From Varroa destructor (taxonomy: Eukaryota > Arthropoda > Arachnida > Mesostigmata > Varroidae), in assembly GCF_002443255.2 (NCBI RefSeq), contig NW_019211454.1:27853565-27917564 (forward strand): a DNA stretch of 64,000 bases. The letters are read 5' to 3'. Of the stretch, positions 40,901 through 51,900 are shown in pieces (the stretch's first letter is position 1; the number at the start of each line of letters is the position of its first letter). Under the pieces are notes generated by a model that saw only the letters and a program-made list of their open reading frames with translations, ran no database searches and was not told where the DNA came from. The position numbers and the translations under genes are program-made.

Positions 40901-42080
40901 TCTCTAACCTATGCGTACGATACATCTTCTTCTCTTTATGCTTAATGACTTTGTTGTATAAAATGATAACACGCTGCGGCAGATAATTCTTCATAGTGAC
41001 ATGGATAAACATTTTGAGCTGACATTGTATAACGAACTGTATATTGTGGGTCGAGGATCGAGTTTACTCGGACATTAAGCAAGCTGATCCACAGTCTTAG
41101 AATATATCATAATGCACCTTGAGATGGCATGGCATAATTATTGAATGATGAAAATGACTGCGTTTGTTGAAAGAATCTTAAATTGTTGCATTGCGCGTTT
41201 ACTTGCCTAAAAAAGCGTTTGGCTTGATTTACCTTCACAGGTCGGGTGCTGGTGTGGGTGTTTTGAATGGGTGCCTCTACGCTGTGGGAGGCCATGACGG
41301 GCCTGTGGTTCGCAAAAGCGTCGAGTGTTTCTGTCCCTTCGACCCAGAGAACGGACCCAGCGCTACTATTAACGCGGCGTCTTCATCTTCTGGGTCAAGT
41401 GTTATATCTGCGTCGTCAGGTGGCTCAATGGGCTTCGCGCCGCACGGGTCCGGTGCGCCCGTCGCAGGTCTGTTTAGTCAATATTAAATGCAGTAAGCAC
41501 TTTTTCTTGTCGAGCCCATAACACTGAACTGACCCATACCTATATTTTATTACGAATTTACACCGTAAATTTTGACTACTTTACAAAAGAGGAACATAAT
41601 ACGGAATATGAGCAGAAGTAGCCTTTGTGCTTGACGGTACGTTAACTCTAGTTAGCTACGTTTGAAAACAAGATTTTCGTCCATTCAACCGCATCTTAAA
41701 TTAAATGTTTCGAGTTCTATGCCCGATACTTTAGCCGGCTGGCTTCCAGCACCTTCTACAGCATTGCCAACATAACAGTTAACGGGTACACTAGGAAAAC
41801 TGAATGGATCGAGCTTTAAGAACTAAGTGTGAGCGTGTTTTGCGTGTCTCCGTGTGTAGGTGCATGGCGAGCTGTTCCCGACATGATGTTAGCGCGTCGA
41901 AATGCCGGTGTAGTGGCGCACGAGGGCCGGCTTTACGTTGTCGGTGGCGATGACGGTACGTGTAATCTGGCCAGTGTTGAAGTCTACGACCCTGCCAAGA
42001 ACGAGTGGACCATGCTAAACAGCTTCATGCAACAAGGCAGAAGTTACGCTGGTGTCGCCATCGTCGACAGCCCGTTCTAG
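24907..42080 (+). CDS. KLHL3: BTB-BACK-Kelch protein, KLHL2/KLHL3 type (CUL3 adaptor)
   Basis: KLHL2/3 proteins bring substrates to CUL3-RBX1 ubiquitin ligase: the BTB binds CUL3 and the six-blade Kelch propeller binds substrate. Exons: 24907-25038, 25797-25927, 32119-32244, 35695-35929, 36103-36282, 36666-36758, 38154-38309, 38565-38675, 39018-39095, 39277-39414, 39755-39854, 40375-40594, 41241-41467, 41860-42080 (TAG). All phases agree, total 715 residues; human KLHL3 is about 587 from memory. Landmarks: [38 protein letters not shown] (BTB), [29 protein letters not shown] (BACK), [105 protein letters not shown]. The first two exons (poly-Thr) rest on splice phase alone; from 32119 on the model is firm. 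The symbol marks the nearest human type, not a proven one-to-one ortholog. Confidence 0.93.
25806..25857 (+). repeat. Trinucleotide-rich tract (ACA/ACG)n, probably coding poly-Thr
   Basis: Imperfect ACA/ACG/GCG repeats, similar in composition to the ACG run at 24,910-24,930 in the preceding exon. In the frame used by the Kelch model they encode Thr and Ala; the other frames give Gln/Arg or Asn/Asp. Confidence 0.7.
27879..27896. repeat. Poly(A) tract in Kelch intron
   Basis: Eighteen consecutive A. Apart from this and the mariner relic, the intron 25928-32118 shows only short non-coding frames on both strands. Confidence 0.9.
30608..31693 (+). mobile_element. Dead mariner-family (Tc1/mariner) transposon
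   Basis: Terminal inverted repeats at 30608-30635 and 31668-31693 match in about 22 of 26 positions. Between them lie mariner transposase remnants in the same orientation: 31033-31180 ([11 protein letters not shown], stop, then [25 protein letters not shown]), about 31,210-31,255 ([12 protein letters not shown]), and 31378-31617 ([20 protein letters not shown], then [15 protein letters not shown]). The first catalytic Asp region (normally GDEKW) is lost, the last Asp is replaced (PDIAPLN instead of PDLAPSD), and several stops break the frame. The middle, including the QDNARPH region, is largely deleted. The element lies in a Kelch intron. It is inactive. Confidence 0.85.
31269..31332. repeat. 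Two adjacent perfect inverted repeats inside the mariner relic
   Basis: Arms of 12 bases at 31269-31280 and 31286-31297 (loop AATAC) are followed by an uninterrupted 28-bp perfect palindrome at 31305-31332, whose left half is CACCAACTTATAAT. They lie at the point where the transposase reading is interrupted by deletion. Confidence 0.85.
32119..32244 (+). CDS. Kelch gene exon leading into the BTB domain
   Basis: Acceptor TTTCTTTCTGTTGCAG and donor GTGAGT bracket this exon, too short to be seen as a long open frame. It encodes a linker, then [20 protein letters not shown] and LR, matching the helix before the BTB in human KLHL2/3 (NPAHMGKAFKVMNELR). It ends in phase 2 and joins exactly to the BTB exon at 35695, completing a Gln codon. 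This placement also rules out the earlier acceptor at 35636. Confidence 0.9.
32245..35694. other. Kelch gene intron
   Basis: No second gene recognised. Near 34,820-34,890 a tRNA-like stretch (TAGTTCACTCGGTAGC) lacks a convincing B-box. The open frames at 33,358-33,585 (-) and 34,369-34,650 (+) have no domain or splice support. Confidence 0.4.
41241..41467 (+). CDS. Kelch blade exon with Ser/Gly-rich insertion
   Basis: The exon begins as a normal blade ([29 protein letters not shown]) but then runs [20 protein letters not shown] and on through a Ser/Gly/Ala-rich segment to GSGAPVAG before AWRAVPDM of the next exon. Human KLHL2/3 have only about three residues between SVEVYDP and the conserved Trp. 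The insert of about 40 residues lies in an inter-strand loop of the propeller. Donor GTCTGT is acceptable; use of an earlier donor could shorten the loop. Confidence 0.85.
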
Positions 42081-44440
42081 AATAGGGCCAAGCGTTTCCT
42101 ATTTTAATATCTCAAATGGATGGATGCTGTTCAAATTCAATGAATATGAATCACGTTGTTACTGCTGCTATCTTTGAAAGAAGCTAGATTTTAGCGAGAC
42201 CCGTTAGATGGCTTAACATCGAGGAACGGAAAGATTCAACCTCTTCTTGTCCATTATTCTACTACTATAGCTCTCTCTTTAAGAGGCTTAGTCGGGCAGT
42301 TAGTCAATTTAGTTAAAGTTGGAATATCTTTTTGCTGTTGTGAGTGCCATTTTAACATATTCACTGCGTTAATTTAATGTATATTTATGTGAGAAAAAGG
42401 TTAAATATCGAACAGCTTTCTTTTTATTGAAAAACAAAAAACAGTCTCATCCGAGTAGTCCGACAAAGGCCTACGGCTTTTTTATACTTTGTATATATGT
42501 TATTGAGACTATTCCCGTGCTAACCCGTTAGCAGTTTGGTTAGCGGTATAGCTAAAATTATTCATAGAGGGCATATATTAGACCTTCAGGAAAAAGCTTC
42601 TGCCGTCATACCGTTCTCCAAAAAAGTTGTTGACTTCATATCGTATCGCAGGCCCAATCATCAACGCCGAGGCTATACAGAATGCGGCCAGCTGCTTACC
42701 CTATACCAGACATTGTGATGCCATAGGCTAGGTATAACTATAGACAGATCTTCGTCGATATCTCACTGGTACCCGAACAGCTAACATGTGGCTTGTGCGA
42801 CCTGTTCAGTTAGGGATAAAATCCGTTTGTCTTAGGCTGTAGTTAGTGGTACACAGTTCAATCAAAAACGTCACAGGCCAATCTTCTATGATTGTGTTAC
42901 ATTTGATAGAAGAATTAGAATACATATTGTTACAGTCCTCTAAATCACCGAAGACTTATTGCACAAAAGAAGAAACATATGGAGTGATTTCGTGAAGCTA
43001 CATGAAGATATTCTTAACTGTGCAAACATGAAAGGTTTTGTGGATACGGATTGCGCTCTGTGCAAACGGGTAAAACACCCGGAGCAATGTGTGAACCACT
43101 CAACTTTCTAAGCCGAGATAGTTCTTTTCAGTGTTTGTTTTTTCTTTAATTCATAAATTATTATTGTTATTAATATATTGATTATTATTGGTCCAGCCCG
43201 CCGGTGGATGTTTCGGCGCTCATTCACACTTAGTCATTGCTAGTCATCATAATGAAGCTATTGCAAGACATGCAAAGTACCTTCTTTTTCCATAAGCGTT
43301 AAACGTATCGGCCCCCTACCCTGTTCACGGTATAATTATACTATAATTTAATAGTATTATTATTCAGTTGGTTGCTATTATTATATTAGAATGATTCTAT
43401 ACAGCGCAAAAGGACAAATCACTAGAAATAGTATTTTGCGTAAATTATAACGTCTGTATGCATATCGCAGCACTGAGATACAAAACAATGGAGTGGAAGC
43501 AGTTGTAAACAGAATATAAACCAGACATATATCACGATAGTTAGTGATTTTGTAATTTAATAAAAAAGACCAATATCTAGGTCGTTAACTGCCAGCCGCA
43601 ATAAGCCCCGAACTAGTAAATGATCAATAAAGCAGTAAACCTGTAACAATATGTCTCTTCGTTAGCCGTTAATAGAAATGATAAAATTTGGTCTAAGAAT
43701 ACGTGTTCGAGTTTATACGCCATTGATACGAATGTACCGGCTATTCAACCACCGCTAGCTCTAAAATTTTAGAAGTTCACAGCTGTCGGGATGTTGTTTG
43801 GAGGTCTTTTCGACCCGGCATCTTTATGGTAGCTAGCAAAACATTTAATAAATATCGATTTAATTCGTAAACAAAAGAATACCGTAGTGAAAGAAGACTG
43901 TTTCAGTTATTTTGCGGGGGAATATTATTTGGTATGTTCATTCCAAAGCTCTGCTACTATGCGCCCACCATCCGCCTTATACCTCCTGTACAGTTTTTGG
44001 ATCACTGACATTTAGATACATACGTATTTCACTACGTCTCAAGCAAATGATAATGAGACGATAAGGAAAACCTTTGGTGAGATATAGCTCCTCGATTTCG
44101 CAGGCGATACATGGAAGGGAAATTGCCTTCTAATTTGAGAAAGAAGCTTGGCAATGATAACAGCTACGGATTTAATTCCAGTTTCTTATGTCGCGCCCCC
44201 CTTCTTCAAGTTCACCAGCCAGATATCTCGGAGTACAGTCACGGTGGCCGGACATAGAGAACTAGATGCGATAGTACGAAAAGCTGAAATGTCGTTGACA
44301 TTTGCATGAAGCGCTATAGCCCTAGATCACGAAAAAGGCCGAGTGGTGTAGCTATACCAATATAATCTTAAAGCGAATCTTTACTACAGAACCGACCTGC
44401 TTCATGTACGTTAGCTCGGTCCTACGTTCATCACGGACGT
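42081..44440 (+). other. Kelch 3' UTR and downstream intergenic DNA
   Basis: Canonical AATAAA hexamers lie at 43559-43564 and near 43,625 on the plus strand, about 1.5 kb after the stop, and either could end the transcript. No coding signal is convincing; the open frame at 42,536-42,718 looks random. Confidence 0.4.
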
Positions 44441-44450
44441 TTTATTGCAG

Positions 44451-44587
44451 CAAGAGTAGCTAAGCAGATAGACGCAGAGATGATGCGCAGGTACATGGGC
44501 CCTAACGATGGTTATTTCATTGCCCCGATGCCAATGGAGACTAGAACGCTTCCTAAGGGCAGGGGATTAGAACATTTATTGAACTGA
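44451..44587 (+). CDS. Isolated exon-like open frame, unknown product
   Basis: A good acceptor (GGACGTTTTATTGCAG) opens a frame reading ARVAKQIDAEMMRRYMGPND, then GYFIAPMPMETRTLPKGRGL, and ending EHLLN at TGA. Composition is protein-like, but no family is recognised and no upstream exon was found on this strand. It could be a terminal exon of a small gene or chance. Confidence 0.2.
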
Positions 44588-44807
44588 GTAGTAACACTGG
44601 TAACAAGCGAGTAAAAGTCGTAATTATGGAAATAACGTCAGGTGGGAAGAATGACGCGCCTAGTTCGGCAACAATAGGGTCATAAAAATGTGAGAATAAC
44701 TAAGTAGCGCTTTCAAAAAATACCATTGTAATGCAGTAATAATAATAATTTACGAAGAAGATCTCTGTTTACTGTGATTGAAATATTTACACAGTGTTTG
44801 AGGAGTA

Positions 44808-44968
44808 TTACTTCGTATGTTCATTAGATGAACTATGTTCTGCGGCGTTGCTCGCACCTGTTTTTGAGCTCCGCTCTTCTTCTGATTTCTGAACCTCTAT
44901 GACCTTTTCATTTTCGTTAGGAAGAAATATCAACATGATAAAAGGCCCACGTCGAACGTTGCGTGTAC
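44808..44968 (-). CDS. Isolated exon-like open frame, hydrophilic C-terminal tail
   Basis: On the minus strand an acceptor (GCTTGGATTAG) leads to GTRNVRRGPFIMLIFLPNEN, a Glu/Lys/Ser-rich stretch, and a stop after SSSNEHTK. It looks like the tail of a real protein. It lies 1 kb downstream of the carboxypeptidase stop on the same strand, but the phases do not allow it to be spliced from that gene's last codons as I read them. Product unknown. Confidence 0.25.
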
Positions 44969-44989
44969 CTAATCCAAGCATTATAATTA

Positions 44990-45990
44990 GTGAAACCTCC
45001 CAAGCCTTCACTTATTCAAGGTAATTTCTCTTTATTCCGTGAGTTTTTGTTTTACGGAGTGCTTATATCACACACGGTAGATGCGGCCGATTCAACAGTA
45101 ACAATGTACATTTGCTCAAATTATAGAACTAGGCTTCGATACTTTAACACGTTTCTATTCTTTGAATGTTCTATTTTATGTGGTTACTAATTATGACTAA
45201 ACTGACATATAAGCGTCGTATATTAGCACCCTAGTACCTTCAAGAACGCGTTTGTCAAGAACGACAACTCAAGAGGACAGCCATGACGAACGATATTTGC
45301 TATGATTAAACGACTGAGCTTACTCTCTGCCCACACACTATACCAGGTGAAATATCCTCGACTAGCTTTCAATGTTTTTTATTATACCATTATTTCATAG
45401 AAGAGGCTCATCCAAGGCTCATTGACATATCAAAATCGAATAGAAGTCCTATACGGCCCGCAACCTTAACGGCATTCGCCAATTTCCCTTTTGCCTTAAC
45501 CCATACAGCAAATCTAGCTCCGGAAACAGCGGAGACATTTTGTATCCTGTCGAGATCATAGAAACCTTCTGATTAACAAATAGTAAACGTTTAGTCATCG
45601 CGAAGGTGAGTGATTCACTACCTAGAATAAATAGACTATTTTCGATAAACCTGAAGAGAAATTAAGGATTTACAGTGTGTGCAGGTATTTAGAATCGACT
45701 GAAGTAACTTGGTGCAATATGGCCAATGCCAACCGCCTACATTTGTAGGATGTAGCACTCGAAGATGACAGATTTATCCTAAATCAAATCCATAGTAAAT
45801 AATACTTTATCCGACGACCTATATTAACTAGGAAAATATTTTTAGGTACAGAGAATTTAAAAACTTCTTCTGTGCTGTCGCTGTTCCACCAATTAATCAA
45901 GGTGGAATTCCGGATGAATGTTTATACGATGCTATTGAGACAAGCGACCGACGACTATACTTTCGATGCCGATGTGATATCAATTTCTAC
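44990..45990. other. Intergenic region downstream of carboxypeptidase
   Basis: TTTATT near 45,380 would be an AATAAA for the minus-strand carboxypeptidase, about 0.6 kb past its stop. No other feature recognised. Confidence 0.35.
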
Positions 45991-45992
45991 TT

Positions 45993-48900
45993 CTAATAGT
46001 TGAGTGTGCAATACTTGAGCCCGACCCAGAGTTCGGTGGCAGACCGAGGAATTTGCAGTTCGGAGACTGTGTACCCGAAAGTTTCTCCAACTGAACTATG
46101 CGGACCCAGTTCGATTGCAAACGAGTAGAATATCCCGGCCGAATCAAACGCCCAGTCTGTCGAGGCTCCTGGACCCGTATAGCCTGAAATGATCGTGAAA
46201 GGTATTCGAAATGCTCGATTTACATTATGACGCATATAATAACTGCTGCATGACACTAAATAGGCTTTGCTTAAATCTTGAGTGTGCTTGTGCATATGTT
46301 AGGCGTTCGACTGGCTGAGATGAAAACAAAGACTTGGTCGTTTTAATCTGCTAAATTGATAGAAGGAAAAATTTAGGTACTGTGTGTGTTCTTTCACGTA
46401 CCAAGAAGCTGTGTGATATTTCCATATCTCCATTGACCGAAGCCGCCTTTAATTTTCGATATTTCGTGAACAGCCCCTCTGCTAACCCCCTCAAGGCGGC
46501 GTCGTTCTTCCAAAGACAAACTGCCATTTCGGTGACCATGAGGAAAAATCCACAGTTGGGCATATGAATGCACTGAAAAATAGAACTGAATCCGACTCTG
46601 ACGTGACCGTGCCCTTTGCGTCACGATGGAGTCAGGCACAGTAACACCGAATATTGAAATGGATGACAAAATAAAAGTTTGTAACATTAAAACTGTGGTC
46701 TATTACGAAGGCAGAAGCTTGCCTCCTTCCATTTATGCTTTCCCTCTTGAACCTGATCATTGAGTTAGCGTAACTGTCGATTCTTAACGACTCACAGAGT
46801 AACCTAACCCGCACTGGCCTCCACTACACACACTCCGCCATAGTTGAAGTTCTACGTCGAACATGCAGCTTCATCAAATTGATGAAAAAACATTCGCAAA
46901 AACAGCGATCCCCATAGATCGGTCGTAATAGAATTCTGGTCATTTATTTCAAATGATAATTATAGTCGCGTGTATTGGCATATTTTCTAAACTGCTTATT
47001 TTTCCGCTTGCATCGCCCCAATTTACCAGAGGGTGAGTACTGCTTTCGATCAGAGGCTATAGTATGTGTTCTCTACGTGCGCATTGTGGAGTTCGGAACT
47101 CCAACCTTGCGGTCCACTATAGTCTACGCACGGCTTGGCCGATCTCATATCGTCATGAAACAGAAATGAACTAATGGTAAAAATCTTGAATTTTCGGGGT
47201 CGGCGTGTAGATCCCCGTCCAACGTAATCTTCTTGTCTATCTTCGTAAACAGAATTAAAACGTATTCGTTTTGAACTTTGGGATTCTTCGCTGGCGTCAT
47301 TCGAACACCGCTTTTGACCTCCTGTCCTATTCATGGTTTCGTCGTTTTGGAATTTGACAACTTATTTTTTTCTATACAGGCGACGTCCCAGATTACTGAT
47401 TCCCGTCTGCGACACCAATAAGTTGCCCTCTGTAAGCCTACCATTGACGTCACACCTTTTGACAGCCTTTATTGAATACACTTTTACTCAGCACCCATAT
47501 AGTCGATGTAGAATAGCAAAAAAACGACAAGATACGTCTTATTTTTGCTACTATAAAGCGGCAAACCGAAGTACACACCTGTCGCCACGTTACGAGTGGT
47601 CCGAAGAATAGCGTCTCTATTATGGAGGTCGTGTGCCGAAGCTCATCGTAAAATGGTTTTGGCCATTGAATAATAAAATCCGTAAAAATAAGGCGCAACA
47701 TCTCATTTCTATACCTATAGAAAAGGTTACTCACTGATAGCTTGACATATTTATTATCCCTTAGTATAGAGCTTTGTATCCATAATGTTTCTTCTGATGT
47801 AGTTACCGATCACTCGCTGATATCAAAAATACATATACCTCCTAGTGTTGTTACTTTCCAAAGCTTAAATTCAGCCTCTCAGTGTTCTATTAGAGTTACC
47901 CTCCACTTTTGTCAGGCGGTAAACAAGTCATGCTTATGATACTTACCTGCGGAGTCCTAGTATATGGTCTTTCAGGGCGCGAGTCTCGAGCTCCGAAAAC
48001 GGATGACGCCCGCAATAATCTGGTCCGCATGGATCTTGAAGGTTTGCATTTTCTTATAGGATGAATAAATTAGTTAGTGCTTATCATGTGTACACTATAC
48101 GGCAGAGTTCATCTATAGGTTGTGCCAACTATCTGCGTTCAGCTTCATTTCGGTTCGTCTGTGTTTGTAGACTGTTAGAACACCAAGTAATATAAATGTC
48201 AGCATCTGTCGTATGCGCTGATGGAACGCTACGGTTTGGAACAGTCTTTGTTTTCTATAAAAAATTTGCAGTCAAGATGGAAAGTCAACGGCAATGACGC
48301 CTTCACAAATATGCCACAGAATGCTGATGACACTTCTTGTTGACAGATGTCTTTTAGACGGCTGTCTAAGAAATTCGAAAAAGATCGGCCTGAGAAACTA
48401 TGAATCGCACAAAAAAGTAACATTCCTGCGGTACGGAACAGTATCGATGCGCATCTAAAAGGCTCAACACAACGTCAGGCTCAAGAACTAGGTTTATCGT
48501 ATAGGATCATACGACTTATTATGAGGGAAGAACTGCGTCTTCATTTCTACAGGTTTACTCAACAACGAAAGATCCAGGACCGCCATAGGGGCGGTTTGAT
48601 CGCCTGTTGGGACTTAATAGCCACTCATTCAATCACACCATATTTATTTTCAGCTGAATGGTTATGATGGTAAATAAACTGATCTCATCTGAGAGCTCAG
48701 AAAGCTTAAGGATATGTGTCTCACTCAGAAGAGTCACTGTGTGGTGCTGCATTCGGTTCGTCACGCGGCCTTTTCCCTTCGAGCATGACAATGGAATGCC
48801 AACGGCAATGAAATGGCGAGCTCTGTTGTGACGTGTTATATGTCACCTCGAAATGAACATACTGGACGCAGACAGGCTTTGGTTTCAATAAGATGGTGCA

Positions 48901-51900
48901 ACTTGTAGCACCGCACGAAAAATAATCGACCTACTACTTCAGTTCGCTTCAATAATATTGAGTGGCCGCCCGTAGTTGTTTTCCATGTTGGAGCTATTGA
49001 ATCAGACACAGACTACTGACGTATCCTGTAGCTTCGGAAATAATGCCATAATATGGTGGATAATATAATATCAATGATCTTCATCGAACAACGCTTTATT
49101 CAACAAGCATCAAGGTAATGGATTAGTTTGCTAACTTAGATTTAGATCTACTTTAGAGTTACTCATTTACGAATGATTTACCACTTCTAAGTTAATTATA
49201 TTTATGGATTGATTTCAAGATTCCGTTACCATTACTTACTTACCACAAAACTCGGCAGTGTCAAAGTTTCGATTAAGGTCTACGCCAGAACAGTTCGAGA
49301 AAGGGGAGCCTCCGTTTTTGTCAGCGGGTCGAAGTTTGCTTCGGTTTTTCTTCCAAAGTCGATCAACACTCATTGAGTAAGCATATCCGTCGGGATTCAT
49401 GACAGGAAAAATACGCCACTCAAAATCGTCTACCATTCGACGCACCTGCTTCGGCAATTCAGGGAGAGCTGCGATTATTAATTGGTTGTAGCTTTTTTTA
49501 AGCATGTCTTCGTCTCTAAAACGTGTCTTAGTCTATCTACAGTTGAAACAATATGTTGACGAAATAACTTAAAAGTTCCGATTCAAATCTCGACTTACCT
49601 CTGTATCCTTGTCGTAGTGAGAGACAAGCTGGTGTATTACTAACAGACAAGCGGCTGGCGCAGTCCACTCGCGAGCGTGCATCCCGCATTCAACGAATAC
49701 GATGGCAGGTGCCTCTGGATCTCGAGGATCGGGCCGTACCCGAGATGTAATCTGGCCAGGGATCAATAAAAACAGGTTAAGAAATTTATAATGCTTCTCC
49801 AATATTTAAAATACTACCCCAACGTAAACGTAACGGACTGTCGGTGATAGTTGGAAATCATATGGCGAACAACAGTACGCGAGCTTTCTTCGAGCGTGAG
49901 AGGCCCTGTCCTGCGCACCTAAGTCGGCAACAAGGCCTCATCTTAACAGAATGATAATGATATACAGGTATATAATTTCAGTTAAATAATATCTAGACAA
50001 ATTCCGATCAATTTGAAAATTTTTACAAGCAAAACAAATACCCAATATTCCCCGTATATATATACATTAGATTAACATACCATCAATCCTAACAATGGTC
50101 GAGTTTCAAATGTAAACCCTAAATTTAACAGTGTAGCTAATTTCGACGACTCGGTAATGGCTTCGAGAAACCTGTAAATCTAAGTCAGTAAGATATGACA
50201 GTAGGGTCAAAACGTTAGTTTGATTTGACCGATTTTTTGGCCACCGTTTCCTAACAGTTTTTACTCAGGCGACGAGACTGAAAGAAAGATACATCTACTC
50301 AATCATAGATCTGGTCTTTTGCAATGATCTCTTGTTTGTTGATGGTTTCTTTGGGTACCTGGTCAATACCGTGAAACTTGTTAAGGTAAAATCCTTCTAG
50401 AAAGGGACTTTTGCTTCGGTTAAATGTTGGCAGTGTGTGCAGCTCAGGGGGACCCCACCCAATGGGGTCATGAAAAGAAGGTAGAGGTGTTGTAGAAGGT
50501 TTTATGAGCAGGTCCGGATACCTGTAATGAAAAAACGAATAAGAACGCCATACTTCATCAGCATTAAAAGCTAACGCCAAAAGTTCTGGTTCAAAGTGCA
50601 AAAAATAAGCATAACAGCCACTACATAATAGCAGCAGTTAACAATGATAGGGTTTATCAAATAAAACGCTAAGTTTGAATACAAATTGATCCCTAAACCT
50701 AGCCCATTATATATATATATATATATATATTAATATCTGAGAAGCCAAGTACACCGCTCGTGGTCAAATGAAAGTAGAACAATACTAATAGCAACTCAAA
50801 TGTTATATAAATCAGGTATAACTGTCAGGTACAAATTCATCTTTACTGAGTGCTCCGTGTTGCTAACGTAGGAATATCATCACAGGGATCACACGGCACA
50901 GGGTACCTCAGTTGGGAAATGCAATAGCCTTTTTTTTACTACGTGTAACATGACGAAGTATTGTGTTTTCTTTGCATTGCCCGTAACCCAGCATTTTCAT
51001 GCCTGCCTTCAATAGGAACACGTGTCTATGTATTCTATTACAACAAACACTAGTGAGAAGTTAATAAAAAAAAAAAAAAAAAAAAAAGTGAGAATACAGT
51101 TCTATCTTAGCCAGGCAAAACTAGTCGCTTGTTATTTGTTACCAAATCATACGGAACGAAGAACAGGCCGTTTCGTTACGAGCTGCGACCTTGTATAGGC
51201 GCCAAGTATAATTCAAATGATTTTAGCCACTAAATCTTTTACCTATTTGCTTGGTAGAGACGTATAGAAGTCATTTTTGCGAGCAAGAGGAAAACACGGA
51301 TCCATGAAGAAAAAATATACTATTTAGTAGGATTGCCGCACTGAACAGAGTGGGGTAAAACGTAATTTTAGCGAAAGCTACAGACGAAAAATGCAAACCA
51401 TAAGGTTAAATGGAAAAGGGCGCTAGGTTTGAAAGGTGAACCACCTAAAATTACCTTTCAGTGTCAACGGAGATACAGTACGTCTCATTCAGACAACACT
51501 GCGTCAGCCTGTTGAAGAAATGTAAAATAATAATAATAAACAACAGCAACAGGAAGAACAAGTACACAACAGCATCATCAACAACAACAACAATAACAAC
51601 ATATATTGACAATGACAACACCCGAAAATATCGACTGATCGATCCAACGACTTCAATTGATTTGTGATACAAAACAAATTGAAAGGTGAAACGCTTTTTC
51701 AGTGCTCTTCAAGAAGAAGCCATAAGATTATGTATATTTCGATATCTGTTACATTCCTATTCATATGCCACTTAATCATCAGTTAAAAAAAGAAGTATCC
51801 ATCCATTCACCGATCCATCTACTGACTGGCTGAGTCCAACCGCGGGGTGCATTACTATACACTATAACAGAAAAGCGCGACCAATTAAACAAGAGACTGA

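Noticed and set aside
47976..48041. Short plus-strand piece with acceptor and donor (RESRAPKTDDARNNLVRMDL).
   Set aside because: Twenty-two residues, no family, no in-phase partner; does not match transposase N-termini, although it lies close to the transposon relic.
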